This document shows, in pieces, positions 16,177 to 23,850 of a DNA stretch of 28,838 bases. The position numbers and the translations under genes are program-made. The stretch spans positions 1 to 28,838 of the forward strand of contig VSND01000059.1 in assembly GCA_009774145.1 (NCBI GenBank), given 5' to 3'. A model generated the notes under the pieces. It saw nothing but the letters and a program-made list of their open reading frames with translations. It did no database searches and was not told the origin of the DNA. The DNA is from Lachnospiraceae bacterium (GTDB lineage Bacteria > Bacillota > Clostridia > Lachnospirales > Lachnospiraceae). How positions within the stretch are numbered: the stretch's first letter is position 1; the number at the start of each line of letters is the position of its first letter.

Positions 16177-17178
16177 TCACGGCAGATCTTTCGGAAAACG
16201 GATGAGAAACACAGCGCCTCCCTCTGGATGGTTCCGCGCACGGACCGTCCCTCCATGCCTGGTAAGAATGGATTTGCACAGCGCCAGCCCGATCCCGTAC
16301 CCGGAAGTCTTCGTATCCTTCCCCCGATAAAACCGTTCAAACAGGCTGTGCAGCTCGCTTTCGTCGAAGCCGGACCCGCTGTCGTGAATCCGGATTTCCG
16401 TAAACAACAGCGTATCTTCACAGACAATCTCGATCCATCCGTGATCTCCCGCACTTTCCATGCAGTTTTTCAGGATATTCTGAACCGCCTGGGCAAGCCA
16501 GTCCGGATCCCCGGAAAGGCTGACGCCATCCGGAAGATCCATCCGAACTGTCACGTCATGCAGATCCATGGAAATCCGAAGAGGGCGAAGGGCTGTATCC
16601 ACAAGCGCTCTTACCTCTACCGGTTCCTTTTGAAAAACAATGATCCCTGCATCCAGACGTGACAGCTTCAGAAGAGACGTGATCAGGCTGTCCACCCGGA
16701 CCAGAAGATCTTCCATTTCCAGAAAAAGCGCCCTGCGCCGGCCCTCTTCCGGCTGCTTCTCCAGAAGAGACAGGATCAGATTGACAGAGGTAAGGGGCGT
16801 GCGAAGCTGATGGGCGATATCCGCCAGAGAATCCGCCAGACGCTCCTTCTCCTTCTGGAGCGCCCGGTTCTGCTGCCGGATCTTAAGCGTCATCTTTCCG
16901 ATCTCACTTTGCAGAATCGACAGTTCTCCTTCCTCTTCTTCTGCAATATACATACTGTCCTTATCATGGAGTATCTGGTCGATCTGTTCCGACATCCGGG
17001 CAATTCTTTTGTATCTTTCCCTGATAAACCAGAAAAAGGCTGCCCCGTAACAGACAGCCAGAATAAAAATCAGAATTCCCGCCTCCGGGCAGATCAGGAG
17101 CATGCCCGCCGCCCCGGTCATGATGGTTATGAGGAAAAACAGTCCTGCAAACTGCCGGATCTCTCTATTTCGAAACAT
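16177..17178 (-). CDS. sensor histidine kinase, module 1
   Basis: The 333-residue kinase has two closely spaced transmembrane helices (about 9-30 and 34-53) with almost no loop between them, no HAMP or extracellular domain, then DHp with H123 in DIAHQLRTPLTSV. The ATP-binding domain shows QNILKNCMES (N box), IRIHDSGSGF (G1) and GYGIGLALCKSI (G2). Intramembrane-type kinases of this shape usually read the state of a partner ABC transporter. It overlaps the response regulator gene by 14 bases, with GGGAGG before its ATG. A terminator follows. Confidence 0.93.
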   Translation of the reverse strand: MFRNREIRQFAGLFFLITIMTGAAGMLLICPEAGILIFILAVCYGAAFFWFIRERYKRIARMSEQIDQILHDKDSMYIAEEEEGELSILQSEIGKMTLKIRQQNRALQKEKERLADSLADIAHQLRTPLTSVNLILSLLEKQPEEGRRRALFLEMEDLLVRVDSLITSLLKLSRLDAGIIVFQKEPVEVRALVDTALRPLRISMDLHDVTVRMDLPDGVSLSGDPDWLAQAVQNILKNCMESAGDHGWIEIVCEDTLLFTEIRIHDSGSGFDESELHSLFERFYRGKDTKTSGYGIGLALCKSILTRHGGTVRARNHPEGGAVFLIRFPKDLP

Positions 17179-17851
17179 CGTTTCCTCCCAGCCGGTATCC
17201 GATCCCCCGGACCGTCCGGATGATCACAGGATTGGCCGGATCCTCCTCAATCTTCTCCCGCAGACGCTTGATGTATACCGTTAATGTATTGTCATTGACA
17301 TATTCCCCCGCCGCATCCCACAGTTCATTCAGCAGACGGTCTCTGGTAATCACACGCTCCGGATTTGATACGAAGATTAAAAACAGACGGTATTCCAGCG
17401 CAGACAGGAAGATCTCTTTTCCATTCTTTTTCACCAGACCGCTCCCGGTGTCCACCGAAAGCCCGCAGACCTCTGTGACACCGGAGGATGTGCCGGATTT
17501 CCGCAGAGCCGCCTGAATCCGCGCAATCAGCTCCCGGGGGCGGAAAGGCTTGATGACATAATCATCTGCTCCCATATTCAGACCGGTGACGACGCTGGCC
17601 TCGTCCCCGGAAGCCGTCAGAAAAATCACCGGAATCTTCTGCATCTGCCGAATCTGCGTGCACACCACAAAACCGCTGCCGTCCGGCAGGGAGATATCCA
17701 CAAGCGCCAGGTCATACCGGGCTTTTTCCACCATGGCCGCCGCTTCCGCCTGTCCGGACGCATGAACCACCCCGTAACCCTCTGCCTGAAGCAGAAGCGT
17801 CAGATTTTTCGCAATCTCCCGGTCATCTTCCACTAAAAATATCTGTTTCAT
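17165..17851 (-). CDS. OmpR-family response regulator, module 1
   Basis: The 228-residue regulator has a receiver domain with acidic pair E8/D9/D10, phospho-acceptor D52 in LALVDISLPDGSG and K101 in YVIKPF, then a winged-helix DNA-binding domain ending in IIRTVRGIGYRLG. It would be phosphorylated by the overlapping kinase and act on the promoter in front of the module 1 transporter. It begins 104 bases downstream of the module 2 permease stop; no strong promoter is obvious in that gap, so read-through from module 2 is possible. Confidence 0.95.
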   Translation of the reverse strand: MKQIFLVEDDREIAKNLTLLLQAEGYGVVHASGQAEAAAMVEKARYDLALVDISLPDGSGFVVCTQIRQMQKIPVIFLTASGDEASVVTGLNMGADDYVIKPFRPRELIARIQAALRKSGTSSGVTEVCGLSVDTGSGLVKKNGKEIFLSALEYRLFLIFVSNPERVITRDRLLNELWDAAGEYVNDNTLTVYIKRLREKIEEDPANPVIIRTVRGIGYRLGGNDVSK

Positions 17852-17954
17852 CGTTTTCCAGCCCTTTCGTTCTGTTACTGACAGTTTAACACAAAACCGG
17901 CCGATTCACTACCAGAAACCGTAAAATTTTCCTGCTGGCAGCCGCTGCTTCTGC

Positions 17955-20606
17955 TTACGCCTGCTCGCTCTCCCGAAGCCGCTCCACAATGCTCTTCTTT
18001 CTTATATTCCGGTAGGCAGCCACCGGCGCCAGCACCGCCGTCACCAGAAATACCGGCATCATGATGACAAATGGCAGAATCTGAAAATGATACTCGAAGA
18101 ACAAAAGCACATTGTTTAACGCTCTCAGAACGAGAAAAGACAGAAGGCTTCCTGCCAGAAAGCCGATCACGCCGGACAGGGCAATATAACTGATCCCTTC
18201 GCAGATCAGCGTTTTCACGAGCTGCGTACTGGTCATGCCGATGCTCTGCAGCATGGCGAATTCCCGCCGTCTCGAAAGGATCCCGGTAATCATGGCATTG
18301 ACAAAATTCAGGATTCCGATCAGGGCGATCACTGCCGCAAGCGATATGCCGATGGTTGCAATGACCGTCACCATGTTTGCAAATTCTCTCCGAAGCGATT
18401 CTTTGGTCGTATAGCCCATCGTTGTATGTTCATCCGTATAGGCTTTTACCGCCGCTTCAAAGGCCTCCTGCGCTTCCTCTTCCACCTGATAGGATACGGC
18501 AAAACGATGCACATTGGCATCCTCCGGTTCCAGCTCCGCCAGAGGCAGCACCACATCGCAGCTGTTGGCGGAATATCTGCGAAGATTCATACTGTCGGGA
18601 ATCTCCACGACCGCCATCACTTCATATTCTTTTTCCCCGAGGTTTTCATAGATCATGTCAACCGTCGCCCCGGATTCGTCCCTGACCTCGCGAAAGGTGG
18701 AATCTTCCGTATAATACTCTACCGTCACCCGGTCGCCCGGATGATAGACATGATCCCCGGAAGGCAGATGACCGTCTCCCAGAAACTGCCCCAGCAGGAC
18801 ATAATTTCCCGTCTGAAACCGTTCCACATCCAGCGTTCCTTCCAGAACCTTCAGATTTGACAGGAGCGCATCGCTGTACCCGTAAAAAAAACCGTTAAAA
18901 GACCGTTCTCCTGCGAGTCTCTCCTCCAGCACATCCACGGCATAGGGACTGCGGTTCAGCTTTCCCTCTTCGTCCAGTTTCCGCAGCTGCTCTGCGGCCT
19001 GGTCATTGATCTGAAGAAACGACTGGAAGCGGACCCACATCTCTGTCCTGCCCTGAATTCCCGCCTGTCTGTCCGCCAGCGCCAGATATTCCGGTTCCAT
19101 GTCAATGTCGCCGCTCCTGTGACTCGTGGATGTCACATTTCTGTTGCCAATCAGAAAATCTCCTGCAATCCTCTGTTCCATGAACTGGTCAATCTGAAAA
19201 CTGCCCACAGCGGTCATAATCACTGCCAGAAGGATGATGCTGAATGAAATCGCCGCGATTACAACGGCAGTGGTACGCCGGTTTCTTCCAAGACTGGCCC
19301 ACGCCATAGATACGGCGCTGAAACGGGCCGCATGCTTTTTCTTTTTTCTTCCGCGGCCCTTCTTCCTTTTTCCATCGGCTTCCGTGTACCTAAGCGCTTC
19401 TATGGGAGAGACATTCCCTGCGATCTTTCCAGGTTTCCGGCTGCTTAAGAACACCGTAAACGCAGTAAATCCGCCGCCCCATACCAGAATCCAGGGATCA
19501 AACCGCAGTGCGATCTCCATGCCCTGATAATCTGAAATGCTGAGCGCAAAGGGCAGAGCCAGCTTTCCGACACCGTATCCGATCAGCAGGCCAACGGGAA
19601 TCCCGATCAGGGAAAGCCGGACCGCCTGGCGCCTGACCAGACAGCGAATCTGCCCCTTTGTTGTTCCAATGGTTTTCAGCAGTCCGTAAAACCGGATATC
19701 GCTGATTACGGAAATCTGAAAAATATTGTAGATGATCAGATAACCGGTGAGCAGAATGACAAGAACCGCACTTGCCAGAATCAGAAAAGTAAAAGGATCC
19801 ACAGATTCCATGCGGCTGCTCATATAAGCCCAGTTTACCCCATAAGACAGTTCCGTCCCCGGTTCATACCCGGCATTCTGAATGACGGTCCGTATCTTTT
19901 CTTCCAGACCGGACGCATTGTCAAAGAAAAAATTGCCGGCCGTCAGCCCTGTGCCTTCGTCCTCCGGATGAGTTTCGCCCCATTTTACAAAATCCTCGTC
20001 GGTCAGGGAACCTTTTAATTTCAGCCAGTAGCTTTCCGATACAAACAGCTCGCTGGCATGGGCCACATGATCTCCCTCATACCAGCCGCTTAACGTAAAT
20101 TCTTCCTCCACGGTCTCTCCCATAAAGGAAAACGTCAGAGGAACTTTCTCCCCCAACGCGCAGGGCAGCCCCAGTTCTTCCAGAGTGAACGTATCCACCA
20201 GAATCTCCCGCTCTTCTCTGGGCAGATGTCCTTCTTCCAGTGTAATAAACAGATCCGGCAGGGTACTTTCCTCCGGCGTATAACGAATCTCTGCCTGACG
20301 GTCGAGAATATTATCCGCGATACCGATGAAAATGGTAAAACTGCTTTTCTTCACCAGCGGATCGGCGGCCGTCTTCTCATACTGTTCCATGGTTGCAGCC
20401 TTGATCCCGGCATGAAAGGTTCCCCCGACCTCTCGCATGGTATTCTCCTGCGCCATCTGCATGGCGCCTCCCACCAGAGAAAAGGCCGCCGTAAACAGAA
20501 TGCCGCTCAGAGCAATGGCGATCAGGGCAAATACATTTCGCATACGGTTCTTACGCATGCACCGCCTGGATAATCTGCGGATCACTGCGCCGTTATTATT
20601 TTTCAT
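17955..20606 (-). CDS. FtsX-like ABC transporter permease, module 2
   Basis: The 883-residue protein has the same duplicated FtsX/MacB architecture as the module 1 permease: TM1 near 24-48, an extracellular domain to about 265, three helices to about 395, then TM5 near 445-470, a second large extracellular domain, and three C-terminal helices. A basic linker (KRKKGRGRKKKKH, about 420) joins the halves. RRREFAMLQSIGMT marks the second FtsX domain. The two permeases are clearly diverged, so this is an old duplication or independent acquisition. Its ATG overlaps the ATPase stop as ATGA. Substrate unknown; peptide antibiotic handling is the likely role. Confidence 0.92.
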   Translation of the reverse strand: MKNNNGAVIRRLSRRCMRKNRMRNVFALIAIALSGILFTAAFSLVGGAMQMAQENTMREVGGTFHAGIKAATMEQYEKTAADPLVKKSSFTIFIGIADNILDRQAEIRYTPEESTLPDLFITLEEGHLPREEREILVDTFTLEELGLPCALGEKVPLTFSFMGETVEEEFTLSGWYEGDHVAHASELFVSESYWLKLKGSLTDEDFVKWGETHPEDEGTGLTAGNFFFDNASGLEEKIRTVIQNAGYEPGTELSYGVNWAYMSSRMESVDPFTFLILASAVLVILLTGYLIIYNIFQISVISDIRFYGLLKTIGTTKGQIRCLVRRQAVRLSLIGIPVGLLIGYGVGKLALPFALSISDYQGMEIALRFDPWILVWGGGFTAFTVFLSSRKPGKIAGNVSPIEALRYTEADGKRKKGRGRKKKKHAARFSAVSMAWASLGRNRRTTAVVIAAISFSIILLAVIMTAVGSFQIDQFMEQRIAGDFLIGNRNVTSTSHRSGDIDMEPEYLALADRQAGIQGRTEMWVRFQSFLQINDQAAEQLRKLDEEGKLNRSPYAVDVLEERLAGERSFNGFFYGYSDALLSNLKVLEGTLDVERFQTGNYVLLGQFLGDGHLPSGDHVYHPGDRVTVEYYTEDSTFREVRDESGATVDMIYENLGEKEYEVMAVVEIPDSMNLRRYSANSCDVVLPLAELEPEDANVHRFAVSYQVEEEAQEAFEAAVKAYTDEHTTMGYTTKESLRREFANMVTVIATIGISLAAVIALIGILNFVNAMITGILSRRREFAMLQSIGMTSTQLVKTLICEGISYIALSGVIGFLAGSLLSFLVLRALNNVLLFFEYHFQILPFVIMMPVFLVTAVLAPVAAYRNIRKKSIVERLRESEQA

Positions 20607-21307
20607 GCGTGCACCTCCTCATCCCCCGTATGGTCACGGCCGCCGACGATCCTGCCGTCCTCGATATGAATGATCCGGTCACAGAGCTGCGCCAGCGCCT
20701 CGTTATGCGTAATCATCACAATGGTCTGGTGAAACTGTTCGCCGGTCAGTTTTAAAAGCCCAAGAACTTCCTGGGTCGTCCGGCTGTCCAGATTTCCGGT
20801 AGGTTCGTCGGCCAGGATGATGGCCGGTTTGGTCACCAGCGCACGTGCGATGGCAACCCGCTGCTGCTGGCCGCCGGAAAGCTGGCCCGGCAGATCGGAA
20901 AGCCTGTTCTCCAGTCCCAGCGTCCGGACGATCTTTTTCATAAACCCTTTGTCCACACGCCTTCCGTCCAGTTCCAGCGGAAGCACAATATTCTCATAGA
21001 TGCTTAAAATCGGCACCAGATTATAATTTTGAAAAATAAATCCGATCTGACGTCTTCGGAAAATGGTCAGCTCCTTTTCATTCAGTTCAAAGATTTTTCT
21101 GCCCGCAACGGTCACCGTACCGGAAGTGGCGTAATCCAGTCCGCCCAGCATGTGCAAAAGCGTAGATTTTCCAGAACCGGACGTACCTACCACCGCGACA
21201 AACTCTCCTTCTTCGATACGCAGGTCCACGCCGTCCAGTGCTTTGACCTGAAGATCGCCGTCTCCGTAATATTTCTTCAGGTTCTTTGTCTCCAGGATTG
21301 TTTTCAT
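20603..21307 (-). CDS. ABC transporter ATP-binding protein, module 2
   Basis: The 234-residue ATPase starts at ATG 21307 (MKTILETKNLKKYYGDGD), preceded by GAGGAGGAAGG. The frame extends upstream to 21379, but that part covers the promoter region. Motifs: Walker A GTSGSGKS (41-48), signature LSGGQQQR (143-150), Walker B IILADEPTG with E168, and H201. It is a close functional match to the module 1 ATPase but lacks the basic tail. It overlaps the permease gene by 4 bases. Confidence 0.95.
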   Translation of the reverse strand: MKTILETKNLKKYYGDGDLQVKALDGVDLRIEEGEFVAVVGTSGSGKSTLLHMLGGLDYATSGTVTVAGRKIFELNEKELTIFRRRQIGFIFQNYNLVPILSIYENIVLPLELDGRRVDKGFMKKIVRTLGLENRLSDLPGQLSGGQQQRVAIARALVTKPAIILADEPTGNLDSRTTQEVLGLLKLTGEQFHQTIVMITHNEALAQLCDRIIHIEDGRIVGGRDHTGDEEVHA

Positions 21308-21353
21308 ATCCTTCCTCCTCACTGCTTTGAACAGATTTTTTGTATCCGCTTTT

Positions 21354-21417
21354 ATTGTATCAGCCGGATCTGACACCATCCTGACAAAAAGACAGAAAAG
21401 ATATGACAGTTTTGTCA
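21354..21417 (-). promoter_or_regulatory. probable response-regulator-activated promoter of transporter module 2
   Basis: On the minus strand a -10 candidate TACAAT (21359-21354) has a poor -35. Direct repeats TGTCAG (21386-21381 and 21375-21370) lie 11 bases apart across the -35 position. Further TGTC motifs and a TGACA-N4-TGTCA dyad (21404-21417) lie upstream, up to the kinase stop codon. This ladder is typical of OmpR-family regulator sites. Unlike module 1, no clear terminator separates kinase and ATPase. Confidence 0.55.
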
Positions 21418-22362
21418 GAAATCACCCGCCGCTTTCGTTTCATTGAGTAAGAACAGAGAAAAGCAGCTTCCCTGCCCCACTTTGGAAGATACCGTGATAT
21501 ATCCTTTTTCGTGCTGCAGAATCAGCTGTGCCAGATACAGGCCCAGTCCGCTTCCTTCCTGCCGCTCCACTTCCTTTCCGCGGTAAAAGCGCCGGAAGAT
21601 TCGGTTGAATTCCTCTTCCGGAATGCCGATCCCCTCATCCTCGATCCGGATCTTCGTATAAAGATCCAGTCTGATCAGCGAGATCCGTATACTACTGTTT
21701 TCCGGAGAGTATTTGACCGCGTTTTCCAAAAGGTTTGCCATGGCTTCTGCCGTCCATTTCGGATTATGACAGAGCCTGAAATCCTGAAATTCCTCTACGA
21801 TCAGTTCGATCTTTTTCGCAGATGCCTGCGCAAAGACCGAGCTGACAGCCTGTGCGATCGTTTCCTTGATCCCGGTGTACCCGGCGTCAAAATGAATCAT
21901 GCCGTTTTCCAGCCTGGACGCTTTGAGAAGATTCGCCATCAGCCACTGCATCTTGTCCGCCTGGCTTCTGATATGCTCCAGAAATTCCGGCTTCTGCTCT
22001 TCCCCGGGCTTTAAGTCCTGCAAAAGCTCCGTATTCATGATGATATTTGCCAGGGGTGTTTTCAGCTGATGAGAAAGATCCGAGATCAGCTCCATGACCT
22101 GGTCTTTCTCCCCCACCGCCTGCTGTTCTTTGAAACGCGCCGCAGCCAGAATCTGACGAAGCTGACTGACCACCCGCGATTCCCGTGTCTCCAGTACATC
22201 CGGATAATCACCGGATACTTCCGGTTCTTCCTGCCAGAAGCCATCCAGAATCTCATCCAGTCTTCTCCACTGCCGCAGAAAATAAGCTGTGCTCAGAATG
22301 AGCACAGCCATGCATGCCGCAAGACATACCGCAAGTATCCATACCGTCATCTGCGCCGTCAT
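21415..22362 (-). CDS. sensor histidine kinase with a single transmembrane helix, module 2
   Basis: ATG 22362 overlaps the response regulator stop as ATGA and has GGAAGGAGG just upstream, giving 315 residues. The longer frame to 22497 is an artefact inside the regulator gene. There is one transmembrane helix (about 7-29) with only a few residues outside, then DHp with H98 in DLSHQLKTPLANII, and the ATP-binding domain with LLENAVKYSPENS, IRIEDEGIGIP and GSGLGLYLAQLI. With no input domain it must be informed by another protein, probably the adjacent ABC transporter. It is otherwise complete. Confidence 0.92.
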   Translation of the reverse strand: MTAQMTVWILAVCLAACMAVLILSTAYFLRQWRRLDEILDGFWQEEPEVSGDYPDVLETRESRVVSQLRQILAAARFKEQQAVGEKDQVMELISDLSHQLKTPLANIIMNTELLQDLKPGEEQKPEFLEHIRSQADKMQWLMANLLKASRLENGMIHFDAGYTGIKETIAQAVSSVFAQASAKKIELIVEEFQDFRLCHNPKWTAEAMANLLENAVKYSPENSSIRISLIRLDLYTKIRIEDEGIGIPEEEFNRIFRRFYRGKEVERQEGSGLGLYLAQLILQHEKGYITVSSKVGQGSCFSLFLLNETKAAGDF

Positions 22363-23042
22363 ACGTCCTCCTTCCACAGGTAACCGATCCCCTGTATGGT
22401 GCGTATATGATCCCTGCCCAGCTTTTTCCGCAGGCGGCTGATGTTGACCGAAAGTGTATTTTCCTCTACATAATTCCCGTCTGCATCCCAGATGCACCGT
22501 AAGATCTGTTCTTTCAAAAGCACCTGGTTTTTATGCTCCATCAGATACCGCAAAAGCCGGAACTCCGTCCTGCCAAGCTCCAGTTCCTGCCCGTTCAGAA
22601 ACGCACGGAACGTCCTGCAGTCCAGCGCCACGTCCCCGGACCGAAGCGTCTGGTCTTCTGTATCCCGTCCGGCCGTTTTCCGCTTCAGAATATTCTGAAG
22701 CCGAAGCTTTAAGACCGAGACTGAAAAAGGCTTTGTCATGTAATCGTCGGCCCCGCTTGTAAGTCCCATGATCTCATCCGTCTCCAGATCCCGCGCCGTG
22801 AGCATCAGTATAACCGTCTCTGCTTCTGCGCCCCTGTTCCTGCGTATCCTCCGGCAGAACTCCATGCCGTCTCCGTCCGGCAGATTCAGATCCAGAATCA
22901 CGGCTTCAGGGGTTTCCTGCCCGAAGAGCCGGTACCCTTCCCGAAGCGTCCGGGCGCTGATTGTTTCATACCCCTCCTGTTCCAGCGCAAAAGAAATCCC
23001 GCGGTTCAGTCCACTGTCGTCTTCTATGATCAATATTTTCAT
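22359..23042 (-). CDS. OmpR-family response regulator, module 2
   Basis: The 227-residue regulator has E7/D8/D9, phospho-acceptor D51 in AVILDLNLPDGDG, and K104 in YMTKPFSV, then a winged-helix domain ending IRTIQGIGYLWKE. It is the first gene of module 2. The ribosome site is modest (AAAGG close to the ATG). Upstream on the minus strand I see only a weak promoter candidate (TTGCAA near 23140-23145). It probably activates the TGTCAG-repeat promoter before the module 2 ATPase. Confidence 0.95.
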   Translation of the reverse strand: MKILIIEDDSGLNRGISFALEQEGYETISARTLREGYRLFGQETPEAVILDLNLPDGDGMEFCRRIRRNRGAEAETVILMLTARDLETDEIMGLTSGADDYMTKPFSVSVLKLRLQNILKRKTAGRDTEDQTLRSGDVALDCRTFRAFLNGQELELGRTEFRLLRYLMEHKNQVLLKEQILRCIWDADGNYVEENTLSVNISRLRKKLGRDHIRTIQGIGYLWKEDV

Positions 23043-23225
23043 AAGCCTTTGTTATACAAGATCCCTTTCCTGTGATTTTTTCTCTATACAACCGCTTCCA
23101 TCTGCAGCCTGTCTCAAGGTTATCATATCCATTTTCCAATTGCAAGGTTTTCGCAGGTCTTCGGCCTCTGCATGTAACAGGAAAGTGATCTTTTCACCAT
23201 ATGTGACCAGTGTCTCTGCGAATTC

Positions 23226-23254
23226 TTGAAATGATTTGTCCAGGCGTATATAAT
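23226..23254 (+). promoter_or_regulatory. strong sigma-A promoter before a broken AAA-ATPase fragment
   Basis: TTGAAA (23226-23231), a 17-base spacer and a perfect TATAAT (23249-23254) form one of the best promoters in the window. It drives about 107 bases of leader and then only the 41-codon head of an AAA-ATPase. Between the module 2 regulator start (23042) and this promoter I see no gene or convincing hairpin. Confidence 0.75.
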
Positions 23255-23321
23255 GATACTTTCAGAGATTTGGAGAGAGCAGAACCTGCCGGCGCAAAAA
23301 GAAAGGAACAGAAGACAAACC

Positions 23322-23372
23322 ATGAATAAACATAAAATTTTATTAATGGAAAAAAGAAGGCCCATAGTATGA
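23322..23372 (+). other. possible 16-codon leader ORF overlapping the AAA-ATPase start
   Basis: A short ORF MNKHKILLMEKRRPIV ends in TGA that overlaps the downstream ATG (ATGA). A purine-rich AAAGGAA lies about 14 bases upstream. The overlap suggests translational coupling to the AAA-ATPase head. With no homology evidence visible, it may be chance. Confidence 0.3.
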
Positions 23373-23492
23373 GAACGGTTGTAAAACTTCCCATCGGGAT
23401 CGAGGATTTTGAAGAAATCCGCACTGAAGGATTTTATTATGCAGATAAGACCGGACTGATCACGGAGCTTTTGAACAACTGGGGCAAAGGGA
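23369..23492 (+). pseudogene. N-terminal fragment of a third AAA-ATPase family gene
   Basis: About 41 codons, MRTVVKLPIGIEDFEEIRTE followed by YYADKTGLITELLNNWGK, match the start of the AAA-ATPase_like family. The expected FTRPRRFGK Walker A region does not follow: the sequence runs into an mgtE remnant lying on the opposite strand. AAGG lies 9 bases before the ATG. The promoter, leader and start are intact but the gene body is gone. Confidence 0.75.
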
Positions 23493-23676
23493 ACCCGTTC
23501 TGCGTCCACCACCGGAAGCACCATCAGGTCGTACCGGTCAAACATGCGCGCAGCTCCCGGTCGGAAAACGCTTCAATCGGCGTCTGCTGCTGCTCCAGAT
23601 CCATCTCCGAAAAAGTCTCTGCCGCCAGACTCTGAGGCAGAAGGCGGAACAGAATCGGGAGAATCGGTTCCGGAAC
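23488..23676 (-). pseudogene. mgtE magnesium transporter remnant with large internal deletion
   Basis: On the minus strand PEPILPILFRLLPQSLAAET followed by FSEMD and AFSDRELRA matches the helical N domain of MgtE Mg2+ channels. A frame change then leads into MFDRYDLMVLPVVDAERV, which looks like the second CBS domain of the same protein. The segment between, and the whole membrane domain, are missing, and the fragment ends at the AAA-ATPase junction near 23490. A TTGACA/TATAGT promoter survives upstream but no start codon is evident. Family recognition is by pattern and moderately secure. Confidence 0.6.
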
Positions 23677-23724
23677 CGCACCAAATCTTACCTGCCGGAC
23701 CTTATGTGTTTTTTCTACAGCTGA

Positions 23725-23754
23725 ACTATAACAGGGGGTACTTCGGAATGTCAA
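23725..23754 (-). promoter_or_regulatory. promoter facing the mgtE remnant
   Basis: On the minus strand TTGACA (23754-23749), an 18-base spacer and TATAGT (23730-23725). No M-box-like long leader follows; the remnant starts about 50 bases later. Confidence 0.6.
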
Positions 23755-23775
23755 TATAAAAGCAGAAGGATATAC

Positions 23776-23804
23776 TGTTCAGAAAAAGCAAAATGCTCTA
23801 TAAT
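23776..23804 (+). promoter_or_regulatory. promoter of the DUF4132 gene
   Basis: A perfect TATAAT (23799-23804) lies 17 bases after a weak -35 TGTTCA (23776-23781), about 47 bases before the ATG at 23851. Confidence 0.55.
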
Positions 23805-23850
23805 AAAAACAGTTCCATACCATACAGAGAAACGAAGGAGGACACAGCAT

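Noticed and set aside
22363..22497. Longer start of the module 2 kinase
   Set aside because: It overlaps the regulator's DNA-binding domain in another frame; ATG 22362 overlaps the regulator stop and has a strong ribosome site.
23043..23225. Small genes or a riboswitch between the module 2 regulator and the 23226 promoter
   Set aside because: Short frames lack ribosome sites and no conserved-looking stem set was found.
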